Below, in pieces: positions 38,156 to 46,057 of a DNA stretch of 64,000 bases; position 1 is the first letter of the stretch; the number at the start of each line of letters is the position of its first letter. The stretch comes from Sphingopyxis panaciterrulae (GTDB lineage Bacteria > Pseudomonadota > Alphaproteobacteria > Sphingomonadales > Sphingomonadaceae). Made by a program: the position numbers and the translations under genes. The notes below the pieces were generated by a model that was given only the letters and a program-made list of their open reading frames with translations, was not told the origin of the DNA and made no database searches. The stretch is taken from positions 682,001-746,000 of the forward strand of contig NZ_JACIJH010000001.1 in the NCBI RefSeq assembly GCF_014199295.1. The letters run 5' to 3'.

Positions 38156-39675
38156 GCTTTTTCGAGCAGTCCTTCGTCCCTGATCCGCTTCTGCCAGACG
38201 AGTGGCGCGTTGACGTGGACGTTCTGGCCTTCGCTGTCGACCGCGACGGTGACCGGGAAGTCCTTGACCTCGAATTCGTAGATCGCCTCCATGCCCAGGT
38301 CGGCGAAGCCGACGACCTGGCTGCCCTTGATCGCGCGCGCGACCAGATAGGCGGCGCCGCCGACCGCCATCAGATAGGCGCTCTTGTGCCTGGCGATCGC
38401 TTGCGTCGCGGCGGGGCCGCGCTCGGCCTTGCCGACGCAGGCGAGAAGGCCCTGATCGAGCATCATGTCCATGAACTTGTCCATGCGCGTCGCGGTCGTC
38501 GGACCGGCGGGGCCGACGATCTCTTCGCCCACCGGATCGACGGGGCCGACATAATAGATGACGCGGCCCCTGAACGCGACGGGCAACTCCTCGCCCTTCG
38601 CGAGCATGTCGGCGATGCGCTTGTGCGCGGCGTCGCGGCCGGTGAGCATCTTGCCGTTGAGGAGGATGCGGTCGCCCTGCTTCCAGCTCGCGACCACCTC
38701 GGGGGTCAGCGTGTCGAGGTCGACGCGCTTCGCCGCGCTGTCGGGCGCCCAGTTGATCTGCGGATAATCGGCGAGCACCGGCGGCTCGAGGAAGGCGGGG
38801 CCGCTGCCGTCGAGCGTGACGTGCGCGTGGCGCGTCGCGGCGCAATTGGGGATCATCGCGACCGGCTTCGACGCGGCGTGGGTCGGCCAGTCCCTGATCT
38901 TGACGTCGAGCACGGTCGACAGGCCCCCCAATCCCTGGGCGCCGATGCCGAGCGCGTTGACCTTTTCATAGAGCTCGACGCGCAGCTCCTCGATCGGCGA
39001 GGCCGGCCCGCGCGCAAGCAGTTCGGTCATGTCGATCGGGTCCATCAGCGATTGCTTGGCGAGCAGCATCGCCTTTTCGGCGGTGCCGCCGATGCCGATG
39101 CCCAGCATCCCGGGCGGGCACCAGCCGGCGCCCATCTGCGGCACCATGTCGAGCACCCAGTCGACGATCGAGTCGCTGGGGTTCAGCATCTTGAACTTCG
39201 ACTTGTTCTCGCTGCCGCCGCCCTTCGCGGCGACGTCGATATGCACCTTGTCGCCGGGCACCATCTCGACGTTGAGGACCGACGGCGTGTTGTCCTTCGT
39301 ATTGACGCGGCTGAACGCCGGATCGGCGAGGATCGAGGCGCGCAGCTTGTTGTCGGGATGGAGATAGGCGCGGCGCACGCCTTCGTCGACGACCTGCTGG
39401 AGGCTGCGGGGGCTGTCGAGGCGGCAGTCCATGCCCCATTGGATGAAGACGGTGACGATGCCGGTGTCCTGACAGATCGGCCGATGCCCCTCGGCGCACA
39501 TGCGGCTGTTCGACAATATCTGCGCCATCGCATCCTTGGCGGCGGGCGACACCTCGCGGGCATAGGCCGCGCCCAAAGCGCGGATATAATCCATCGGGTG
39601 GAAATAGCTGATATACTGGAGCGCGTCGGCGATCGTCTCGATCAGATCGTCCTCGCGGATGATGACGGTGTTCAT
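38152..39675 (-). CDS. Class I (Fe-S) fumarate hydratase
   Basis: 507 residues, fused alpha and beta parts as in FumA/FumB. It interconverts fumarate and malate with an oxygen-sensitive 4Fe-4S cluster. Cluster Cys candidates are Cys68 in HRPICQDTGI, one in AGWCPPGMLG and one in IPNCAATRH. The C-terminal part has GPTTATRMDKFMDMML. ATG 39675 start. It follows a membrane protein gene with a 64-nt gap. Confidence 0.94.
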   Translation of the reverse strand: MNTVIIREDDLIETIADALQYISYFHPMDYIRALGAAYAREVSPAAKDAMAQILSNSRMCAEGHRPICQDTGIVTVFIQWGMDCRLDSPRSLQQVVDEGVRRAYLHPDNKLRASILADPAFSRVNTKDNTPSVLNVEMVPGDKVHIDVAAKGGGSENKSKFKMLNPSDSIVDWVLDMVPQMGAGWCPPGMLGIGIGGTAEKAMLLAKQSLMDPIDMTELLARGPASPIEELRVELYEKVNALGIGAQGLGGLSTVLDVKIRDWPTHAASKPVAMIPNCAATRHAHVTLDGSGPAFLEPPVLADYPQINWAPDSAAKRVDLDTLTPEVVASWKQGDRILLNGKMLTGRDAAHKRIADMLAKGEELPVAFRGRVIYYVGPVDPVGEEIVGPAGPTTATRMDKFMDMMLDQGLLACVGKAERGPAATQAIARHKSAYLMAVGGAAYLVARAIKGSQVVGFADLGMEAIYEFEVKDFPVTVAVDSEGQNVHVNAPLVWQKRIRDEGLLEKA

Positions 39676-39739
39676 GGCAGTCCCCGTGGTTCGGATTCGC
39701 CGGTCTCCCTAGACCGCGGATTCGGGGACGGGAAGGGGG

Positions 39740-40594
39740 TTAGCGTTTACGCCCGAAGCTGCGCCGCGTCGGTGGGGCATCGGGTGTCCTCGCCCGGCGG
39801 CGCGGGAGCGGTGCCTCGAAATCGACGAGCGGGCGCTTTCGGACCAGCGCCCGCCAACTGCCGATCGCGGCGAGCAGGAGCAGCCCGATCCACCCGGCGC
39901 CGATCGCCGCTCCCAGCGTCCAGCCGAAGGCGGGCGGCACGGCGAGCGCCATCGCGACTGCGATCACCGGCGCCGTCGCCAGCGCGGCGGGAAGCTGCCA
40001 GCGGCGGCCGAGCTGCATCATGCCATGGCCAACAGCGATATTGGCGAGTGCGAGCAGGATGAATTTCGCTGCGACGGGCCAGGGCAGGCTCGCCATCGCC
40101 GGCGAATAGTCGCCGAGCGTGAAGGCGGTCTGGATATCGAAGAGCAGCGTATTTTCCCACGCGTCGCACAGCGCCGCGGCGACCGGCAGTGCGATCGCGG
40201 CGAACAGGACGCGCGACCGCAGTTCGCGCCACAGCGCGAACAGCCCGCAGCCGACGAAGCCGGCATACAGGAGCATGAAGAGATAATCGCCCTCGTTCCC
40301 CGCGCGCATCGCGGCGAGGCGCGAGACCTGCATCGGGTCGCTTTCGGGGCCGAAGATCGCGAGCAAATCCGCCTGCCCGCGCGCGAATTCGAAGGCGATC
40401 ACCGGCGTGCCATAGCCGTCGGCGAACCCCGCGCCGGTCGCCGGGAAGGTCGCGACGAGCCTGATCCCGAACAGCAAGGTCGCGATGCCGAAGGCAAGGG
40501 CGCCGTACCAGGCACGCGTCGGCGCCGCGGGGCGCAGGCGCTGGGCGTCGAACCAGTGCTGAAGCCGCGATCCCCCTGACGCGGCGTCCGTCAT
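39740..40594 (-). CDS. Uncharacterised membrane protein next to zur
   Basis: 284 residues with about six to seven hydrophobic helices (first 30-50; others near 105-125, 128-145, 165-185, 195-215 and 220-245) and a basic C-terminal tail. I do not recognise a family. It starts 4 nt after the zur-like stop, so the two are almost certainly co-transcribed. A metal-related role is a guess from context. Confidence 0.75.
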   Translation of the reverse strand: MTDAASGGSRLQHWFDAQRLRPAAPTRAWYGALAFGIATLLFGIRLVATFPATGAGFADGYGTPVIAFEFARGQADLLAIFGPESDPMQVSRLAAMRAGNEGDYLFMLLYAGFVGCGLFALWRELRSRVLFAAIALPVAAALCDAWENTLLFDIQTAFTLGDYSPAMASLPWPVAAKFILLALANIAVGHGMMQLGRRWQLPAALATAPVIAVAMALAVPPAFGWTLGAAIGAGWIGLLLLAAIGSWRALVRKRPLVDFEAPLPRRRARTPDAPPTRRSFGRKR

Positions 40595-40598
40595 GCGC

Positions 40599-41063
40599 CT
40601 ATTGGCATTCGGGGCATTTGCCGCGCACTTCGATCACCGGACGCTCGGCGGCGAAGCCGGCCGCCTCGGCGGCGGCGCGCACGCCGTCCGACAGCAGGTC
40701 GTTGTCGACATGGACGGCGTTGCCGCAACTGTCGCAGATCAGGAAGATACAGTCGTGGAGGCAGCCCGGATGGCTGTTCGCGACGAAGGCGTTGGCGCTT
40801 TCGACGCGGCGGACCAGATTGTTGGCAACGAACAGGTCGAGAATCCGGTAGACGCTGTTCGGCGCGACGCGCTTGCCGCGCTTCCGCGACACGATGTCGG
40901 CGATCTCATAGGCGCTCGCCGGCTTGCCGATCTCCGCGACGGCGTCGAAAATCTGGGCACGCATGTCGGTCCAGGCCTCGCCGGCCTGTTCGAGGGCGCC
41001 CTGTGCCGCCCGCGCGAGCGAGGCGCCGCTCGCCTCGATATGCTTGTGCTCATGCTTGCCCAT
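40599..41063 (-). CDS. zur: Fur-family regulator, probably Zur
   Basis: 154 residues. Winged helix first (about 25-85; NSVYRILDLFVANNLVRRVES is the recognition region), then a metal-binding dimerisation domain with HPGCLHDCIFLICDSCG and a C-terminal CPEC, i.e. two CxxC zinc-structural pairs. The Cys/His pattern and His-rich N-terminus favour Zur over Fur, as does the neighbouring merC. ATG 41063 has AGAGGA 7 nt upstream; the longer reading from 41108 has none. Confidence 0.85.
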   Translation of the reverse strand: MGKHEHKHIEASGASLARAAQGALEQAGEAWTDMRAQIFDAVAEIGKPASAYEIADIVSRKRGKRVAPNSVYRILDLFVANNLVRRVESANAFVANSHPGCLHDCIFLICDSCGNAVHVDNDLLSDGVRAAAEAAGFAAERPVIEVRGKCPECQ

Positions 41064-41152
41064 GGCTGTTCCTCTGCGCGCGGACCATCGGCCTCGCGCC
41101 AGAACCAATGTAGGGATTCAGACAGCCGCCCGCAAGCTGCGGGCACTGCGTA

Positions 41153-41584
41153 TCAATGTGCAGCGCGGCGGTTGAGGTCGTGGCCCAGCGCCACGATCGC
41201 GACGCCGATCATCGTCGCGACGATCTCGCTGCCGTCATGCGGCCGCGACAGCGCGCCCGCCATCATGCCGAGCCCGAAGCTGCCGACCGCGAAGGGCATC
41301 ATATAGCCGTGGCTGAGCACGCCCGCGACAAGCGTCACCAGTGCGAATCCGATCGCGACGACCAGACCGATTTCGTGGAACAGATGATTTTCGAGCACCC
41401 CGCTGACCGAGGCGATCGATGCGAAGAAGATGGTGCTGGCCAGGCAGTGGACGAGGCACAGGCCCGAAAGTCCCATCGCGAGCTGGTCGCCCGAAAGCGA
41501 CGTCAGCGGCCGCGACCCGCGCGCAGCCCGAAGGACCGCGCCGAGGCGCGTCAGGGCAGGGGCAGGGCTGGCGACGTCGGTCAC
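41153..41584 (-). CDS. MerC-domain membrane protein
   Basis: 143 residues, about four membrane helices, with the MerC Cys pair in GLCLVHCLAS (about 42-51). Classical MerC imports mercuric ions, but chromosomal copies beside zur genes are more likely zinc-related (inference from context). It is 89 nt upstream of zur on the same strand; a Zur-box-like site lies before it. No other mer genes are present. Confidence 0.85.
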   Translation of the reverse strand: MTDVASPAPALTRLGAVLRAARGSRPLTSLSGDQLAMGLSGLCLVHCLASTIFFASIASVSGVLENHLFHEIGLVVAIGFALVTLVAGVLSHGYMMPFAVGSFGLGMMAGALSRPHDGSEIVATMIGVAIVALGHDLNRRAAH

Positions 41585-41637
41585 CCGATTCTCCGTTGGT
41601 CCGATGGGCGACAGGGATATGGCATAACATGACGAAG

Positions 41638-41650
41638 GTTACAATATTAC
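41638..41650. promoter_or_regulatory. Possible Zur box upstream of merC
   Basis: GTTACAATATTAC differs at two of 13 positions from GTTATAATATAAC, the Zur core as I remember it. It is 54 nt upstream of the merC ATG, where a repressor could act. Confidence 0.35.
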
Positions 41651-41661
41651 ATCGCACAAAT

Positions 41662-42639
41662 TTATGGGTTGGCGGCGCCGTCCTTCCTCCGGACCACGCA
41701 GCGGAATCCGATATGGCTCGTTGAGCTGTCGATGCTTTGCGGATGGCGCGCGGCGGGGCGATAGCGCTGGCAATAATTGGCGGCGCACAGGTGCGATCCG
41801 CCCTTGAGCACCTTGCGGGCGATGCGGATGGCGGGCTGGTCCGGGTCGTGACTTTGCCGGCGAAGGCCGCCTTTCGGATTCCGGACGGCGCAGCAGGATG
41901 GCTTTCCGCGCTTCGCGCTCGCCCTGGGCTGCGACCACCAGTCCTGCGTCCATTCCCAGACATTGCCGATCATGTCGAAGAGGCCGAAGCCGTTGGCCGG
42001 GAAATGGCCGACCGGCGACGTGCCGTCCCAGCCGTCGAGGCATTGATTGGCGAAGGGGAACAGCCCCTGCCAGTAATTCGCCAGCATCGCCCCGCCGGGG
42101 GCCAGTTCGTCGCCCCAGGCATAGTCGGCGCCATCAAGGCCGCCGCGCGCGGCATATTCCCATTCGGTCTCGGTCGGCAGCGCCTTGCCGGCCCAGGCGG
42201 CATAGGCCTCGGCATCGGCATAGGCGATATGGACGACCGGATGATCCTCCAGTTCCGCGATCGAACTGTCCGGGCCGAGCGGATGGCGCCAGTCGGCCCC
42301 GAATTCGAAATGCCACCAGTGGCCGGGATCGCCGAGGTCGACGGGTCCCGCCGTCTTGCGGAACACCAGCGATCCGGCGCGGTCCATGCCGGGCAACAGG
42401 CCGGGATAGTCGCGAGGGTCGGGCGCGATTTCCGCCGCGGTGACGTGGCCGGTCGCCGCGACGAAGCGGGCGAAGTCGCGATTGGTGACCGGCGCGGCGT
42501 CGATCCAGAACCCGTCGACCCGCACCTGGCGGAGCGGGGCCTCCTCGGGATAGAAATGCTCCGACCCCATGGTAAAAGGGCCGCCGGGGATGAAGCGCAT
42601 TCCCGGCGGGGCAGCGGCGGAAACCGGCCTGTCGGTCAC
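41662..42639 (-). CDS. Formylglycine-generating enzyme (SUMF1/FGE)
   Basis: 325 residues. It oxidises a Cys in sulfatases to formylglycine. The catalytic copper-binding pair is conserved: Cys285 and Cys290 in GGSHLCAANYCQRYRPAAR, followed by DSSTSHIGFRC; many relatives without enzyme activity lack these. PGGPFTMGSE and PTETEWEYAARGG are family signatures. I start at GTG 42639 because AAGGAGA lies about 9 nt upstream; ATG 42681 has no ribosome site. It has no signal peptide. It is divergent from a LacI regulator; no sulfatase gene is in the window. Confidence 0.9.
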   Translation of the reverse strand: MTDRPVSAAAPPGMRFIPGGPFTMGSEHFYPEEAPLRQVRVDGFWIDAAPVTNRDFARFVAATGHVTAAEIAPDPRDYPGLLPGMDRAGSLVFRKTAGPVDLGDPGHWWHFEFGADWRHPLGPDSSIAELEDHPVVHIAYADAEAYAAWAGKALPTETEWEYAARGGLDGADYAWGDELAPGGAMLANYWQGLFPFANQCLDGWDGTSPVGHFPANGFGLFDMIGNVWEWTQDWWSQPRASAKRGKPSCCAVRNPKGGLRRQSHDPDQPAIRIARKVLKGGSHLCAANYCQRYRPAARHPQSIDSSTSHIGFRCVVRRKDGAANP

Positions 42640-42739
42640 GTCCGTCCTCTCCTTCTTCTCGCGCCGCGGTTTGATTTGCATCCGGCGCCGTCTATCGTCA
42701 CGGGCGGTTAGCCGAACGATCCCGGCAAGGGGAGGGTTT

Positions 42740-43795
42740 TTGAAACGGTCCGTCACCATCGTCGATATCGCGAAGCGCGCCGGCGTGTCCTTCAAGACCG
42801 TGTCACGGGTGCTGAACGGGGCGCCGACCGTGGCCGAGGAACTGCGGCGCAAGGTCGAGGCGGCGATGCGCGAGCTCGACTACAAGCCCAATCGCGCCGC
42901 GCGCCTGCTGCGGGGCGGCAAGGCGCAGGCGCTGGGGTTCATCGTCGGGGCGCAGGGAGAGAGGCGCGATTCGCCCGATATCGACCGTCGCATGCCCAGC
43001 TATGCCGCGGACGTGATCCTGGGCCTGCTGCAAGCCTGTCGCACCGCCGAAAATCATCTGGTGATCGAAAGCGTTTCGGCGGGCGACGCCGGCGAGGCGC
43101 AGGCGATATTGGAACGGTTTCTCGATCTGGTGAAGCTCGACGGCATCGTGCTGGTTCCGCCGCTGTGCGACACGGACTGGATACTCGACGTACTGGAAAG
43201 CCGCGACCTGCCCTTCGCGCGGATCAACCCGGGGCTGCAACTGGGGCGCGGCCTGTGCCTCGTCATCGACAACCGGCGTGCGGCGCGCGAGGTGGGCGAG
43301 GCGATCCTGTCGTTCGGACACCGGCGGATCGGTTTCATCGACGGTCCCGACGCCCACGCGGCGCAGCGCGACCGCAAGACGGGACTGCTGGAAGCGGTGG
43401 CCGAGGTGCCGGGGGCCACGGTCGAGGTGCGCCAGGGCAATTTCCTGTTCACGTCCGGGCTGGAGCGGGGCCGCGAGCTGCTCGACCTTGCCGACCCGCC
43501 GACGGCGATCTTCGCCGCCAACGACGAAATGGCGGCGGGTGTGCTCGCGGCCGCGATCGATCGGGGCCTGTCGGTCCCGGCCGAACTGTCGCTGGTCGGG
43601 TTCGGCGGCCTCGCGATCGCGCAGCATAGCTGGCCGCGGATCACGACGGTCAGCCAGCCGACGATCGAAATCGCGCGGATTGCGGGCCAGCGCCTCATCG
43701 AGGGGCGCGCGGGCGATGCGGAGAAGGGAGGGCAGGTGATCACCGTCCCCTATGACCTCACCCTTCGCCAGTCGCTGGGCCCGGTGCCCGGCTAG
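42740..43795 (+). CDS. LacI-family transcriptional regulator
   Basis: 351 residues. The N-terminal HTH is TIVDIAKRAGVSFKTVSRVLNG with the hinge helix ending NRAARLLRGG, then a periplasmic-binding-protein-like sensor domain (IFAANDEMAAGVLAAA). TTG 42740 is preceded by GGGGAGG at good spacing, and the HTH starts a few residues later. It probably controls the divergent FGE gene and a distant sugar or sulfated-glycan regulon. CGGTTAGCCG at 42705-42714 is a weak operator candidate in the 100-bp gap. Confidence 0.88.
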   Translation: MKRSVTIVDIAKRAGVSFKTVSRVLNGAPTVAEELRRKVEAAMRELDYKPNRAARLLRGGKAQALGFIVGAQGERRDSPDIDRRMPSYAADVILGLLQACRTAENHLVIESVSAGDAGEAQAILERFLDLVKLDGIVLVPPLCDTDWILDVLESRDLPFARINPGLQLGRGLCLVIDNRRAAREVGEAILSFGHRRIGFIDGPDAHAAQRDRKTGLLEAVAEVPGATVEVRQGNFLFTSGLERGRELLDLADPPTAIFAANDEMAAGVLAAAIDRGLSVPAELSLVGFGGLAIAQHSWPRITTVSQPTIEIARIAGQRLIEGRAGDAEKGGQVITVPYDLTLRQSLGPVPG

Positions 43796-43877
43796 GATCG
43801 GGACCGGTCGTCAGCCGTTATAGAGGCCGGACCAGCCGCGAATGGCCAAATTGGGGTGGGAAACTGCCTCGCGGCCT

Positions 43878-43980
43878 CGTCATGCTGAACTTGTTTCAGC
43901 ATCCATGGCCGGACCTCTCACCCTGCGCTGCGCCGAAGGAAACGGCAGGCCATGGACCCTGAAACAAGTTCAGGGTGACG
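43878..43980. repeat. Palindromic repeat, GAACTTGTTTCAG family
   Basis: Ends CGTC/GACG, inner CCATGG on both sides. Left arm hairpin ATGCTGAA/TTCAGCAT, right arm hairpin ACCCTGAA/TTCAGGGT: the arms differ but each stays self-complementary. Confidence 0.93.
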
Positions 43981-44018
43981 ATGATGGAAACGTCGCCTAT
44001 CGGTCGCTTCCCGACATT

Positions 44019-44110
44019 CGTCACCCCGGACTTGATCCGGGATCCCGCTTTTTCAAGGCATCGACTGGTTTCGGTATCCAGCGGGCCCCCGGATCAAGTC
44101 CGGGGTGACA
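44019..44110. repeat. Palindromic repeat, CCCCGGACTTGATCCGGG family
   Basis: Perfect 22-bp arms (44020-44041 and 44088-44109), framed CGTC...GTGAC. It is related to the single-arm copy at 34550-34579. Confidence 0.93.
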
Positions 44111-44147
44111 ATGGACGAAGAATGGCGTTTCTGTCGGCAACTCTCTC

Positions 44148-44236
44148 GTGATCCCCGGCGAAAGCCGGGGGCCACGGCGTAATCGCACGACGTCTGCTCA
44201 CTACCGCCCTGGACCCCGGCTTTCGCCGGAGATCGC
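44148..44236. repeat. Palindromic repeat, CCCCGGCGAAAGCCGGGG family
   Basis: Arms 44150-44170 and 44214-44234, near-perfect inverted copies, each a hairpin on a GAAA/TTTC loop. The constant ends are degenerate here. Confidence 0.88.
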
Positions 44237-44404
44237 ATCCGCTATGGTCGCCTTCGGTCTTTCATTCGTCGCGAGCGGCGCATGTTTGCGGTTCGTCGCT
44301 CTGGTCGTCGCGGTGCCGGACGGTCGCCCGTGGCCGAGTTGTCGATTGCCTGACCTGCCCGGCCGCTCTAGACCCGATGCGGTGGAAACAGCGGAGGACG
44401 ACGG

Positions 44405-46000
44405 GTGAGCGACGGCAGCACAGCGACCGAAATCTATATCGGGCTCGGCGGCGGCGGGGCGCCCGATGGGCCGCGCCAGTCGCTGGTGCTGAAACGCGCG
44501 AACCGTCACGGGCTGATCGCCGGGGCGACCGGCACCGGCAAGACGGTGACGCTGCAGGGCCTCGCCGAAAGCCTGTCCGCGGTTGGCGTCCCGGTCTTCG
44601 TCGCCGATGTGAAGGGCGATCTGTCGGGCATGGCGATGGCGGGCAGCCCGACCGCCAAGACGCACGAACCCTTCGCGAAGCGCGCGGCCGAGATCGGCGA
44701 CACCGACTGGGCCTATCGCGACAATCCGGTGATCTTCTGGGACCTGTTCGGCGAACAGGGGCACCCGGTGCGTACGACCATTTCGGAAATGGGGCCGCTG
44801 CTGCTCGCGCGGCTGATGGGGCTCAACGAGACGCAGGAGGGCGTGCTCGCGATCGCGTTCCGTGTCGCCGACGAGCAGAACATGCTCCTCCTCGACCTTG
44901 GCGACCTGCAGGCGATGCTCACCTGGTGCGCCGAACATGCCGACGAGCTGTCGACCAGATACGGCAATGTCACCAAGGCGAGCGTCGGCGCGATCCAGCG
45001 GCAATTGCTGACGCTGGAAAGCCAGGGCGGCGACCATTTCTTCGGCGAGCCCGCGCTCGACATCGCCGACATGATCCAGTGCGACGACAAGGGCCGCGGC
45101 TATGTGAACATCCTCGCCGCCGACAAGCTGATGGCGAGCCCGAAGCTCTATGCGACCTTCCTGCTCTGGCTCCTGTCCGAGATGTTCGAGACGCTGCCCG
45201 AGGTTGGCGACCCCGACAAGCCGAAGCTGGTCTTCTTCTTCGACGAGGCGCATCTGCTGTTCGACGACGCGCCGCCCGCGCTGACCGAGAAGATCGAGCA
45301 GGTGGTGCGGCTGATCCGCTCGAAGGGCGTCGGCGTCTATTTCGTCACCCAGAATCCGATTGACGTGCCCGAGGCGGTCGCCGGCCAGCTCGGCAACCGC
45401 GTCCAGCACGCGCTGCGCGCCTTCACCCCGCGCGACCAGAAGGCGGTGAAGGCCGCCGCCGACACCTTCCGCCCCAATCCGAAAGTCGACGTCGCGCGCG
45501 AGATCACCGAACTCAAGGTCGGCGAGGCGCTGGTGTCGCTGCTGATGGCCGACGGCGCGCCCTCGCCGGTCGAGCGTACGCTGATCAAGCCGCCCTGCTC
45601 GCGCTGCGGCCCGCTGGACGCGAAGGAACGCGCGATCATCCAGTCGGTCTCGCCGGTCGCGGGCAAGTACGACACGGCGGTCGACCGCGAAAGCGCCGAG
45701 GAACTGCTCGCCGCCAAGGCCGAGCAGGCGCAGGCCGCCGCGGTCGAGGCGAAGGCGAAGGAGGAGGCCGACAAGCAGGCCGCGATCGCCGCCAAGGAAG
45801 AGGCGAAACGCAAGGCCGCCGAGGAACGCGAGCGCATCCGGCTCGAAAAGGCGGCGGCGCGCGAGGCGGCGAAGCCGTCGATGGCCGAAAAGATGGTGCA
45901 GTCGGCAGCGCGCTCCGCGGCGACGAGCATCGGCCGCCAGATGGCGGGCAAGCTCGGCGGTCAGTTGATGCGCGGGATATTGGGCAGCCTGTTCAAATAG
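44405..46000 (+). CDS. HerA-like ATPase (DUF853)
   Basis: 531 residues, start GTG 44405. Walker A GATGTGKT (40-47), Walker [14 protein letters not shown], and [15 protein letters not shown] near the C-terminal third match the HerA/FtsK-type DUF853 group. Residues about 430-500 form a long Ala/Lys/Glu coiled coil, then a Gly/Ala-rich tail. The family is thought to move DNA, but the bacterial DUF853 role is not settled. No NurA-type nuclease is adjacent, so it is not an obvious HerA-NurA or defence operon. Confidence 0.88.
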   Translation: MSDGSTATEIYIGLGGGGAPDGPRQSLVLKRANRHGLIAGATGTGKTVTLQGLAESLSAVGVPVFVADVKGDLSGMAMAGSPTAKTHEPFAKRAAEIGDTDWAYRDNPVIFWDLFGEQGHPVRTTISEMGPLLLARLMGLNETQEGVLAIAFRVADEQNMLLLDLGDLQAMLTWCAEHADELSTRYGNVTKASVGAIQRQLLTLESQGGDHFFGEPALDIADMIQCDDKGRGYVNILAADKLMASPKLYATFLLWLLSEMFETLPEVGDPDKPKLVFFFDEAHLLFDDAPPALTEKIEQVVRLIRSKGVGVYFVTQNPIDVPEAVAGQLGNRVQHALRAFTPRDQKAVKAAADTFRPNPKVDVAREITELKVGEALVSLLMADGAPSPVERTLIKPPCSRCGPLDAKERAIIQSVSPVAGKYDTAVDRESAEELLAAKAEQAQAAAVEAKAKEEADKQAAIAAKEEAKRKAAEERERIRLEKAAAREAAKPSMAEKMVQSAARSAATSIGRQMAGKLGGQLMRGILGSLFK

Positions 46001-46024
46001 GCGGGGAATCCGAAATCCTTCCTG

Positions 46025-46045
46025 CCATTCCCGCGAAAGCGGGGG
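46025..46045. repeat. Half copy of the ATTCCCGCGAAAGCGGG repeat
   Basis: One arm only, between convergent HerA-like and cpaF genes. It may serve as a terminator hairpin. Confidence 0.7.
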
Positions 46046-46057
46046 CGAAGGCGCCGG

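Larger units (their letters stand above)
43796..44404. other. 609-bp repeat-filled intergenic region
   Basis: Holds three different two-arm palindromic repeats in a row (listed separately). The last 170 bp before the HerA-like gene show no repeat and must hold its promoter, which I could not locate. Confidence 0.8.

Noticed and set aside
41153..41584. Mercury resistance operon
   Set aside because: Only a MerC-like gene is present, without merA, merT, merP or merR; the neighbour is a Zur-like regulator.
43796..44242. CRISPR array
   Set aside because: The repeats are inverted, differ from each other and lack regular spacers; no cas genes are present.
44405..46000. HerA-type phage defence system
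   Set aside because: No SIR2, DUF4297 or NurA partner is adjacent and neighbours are housekeeping genes.
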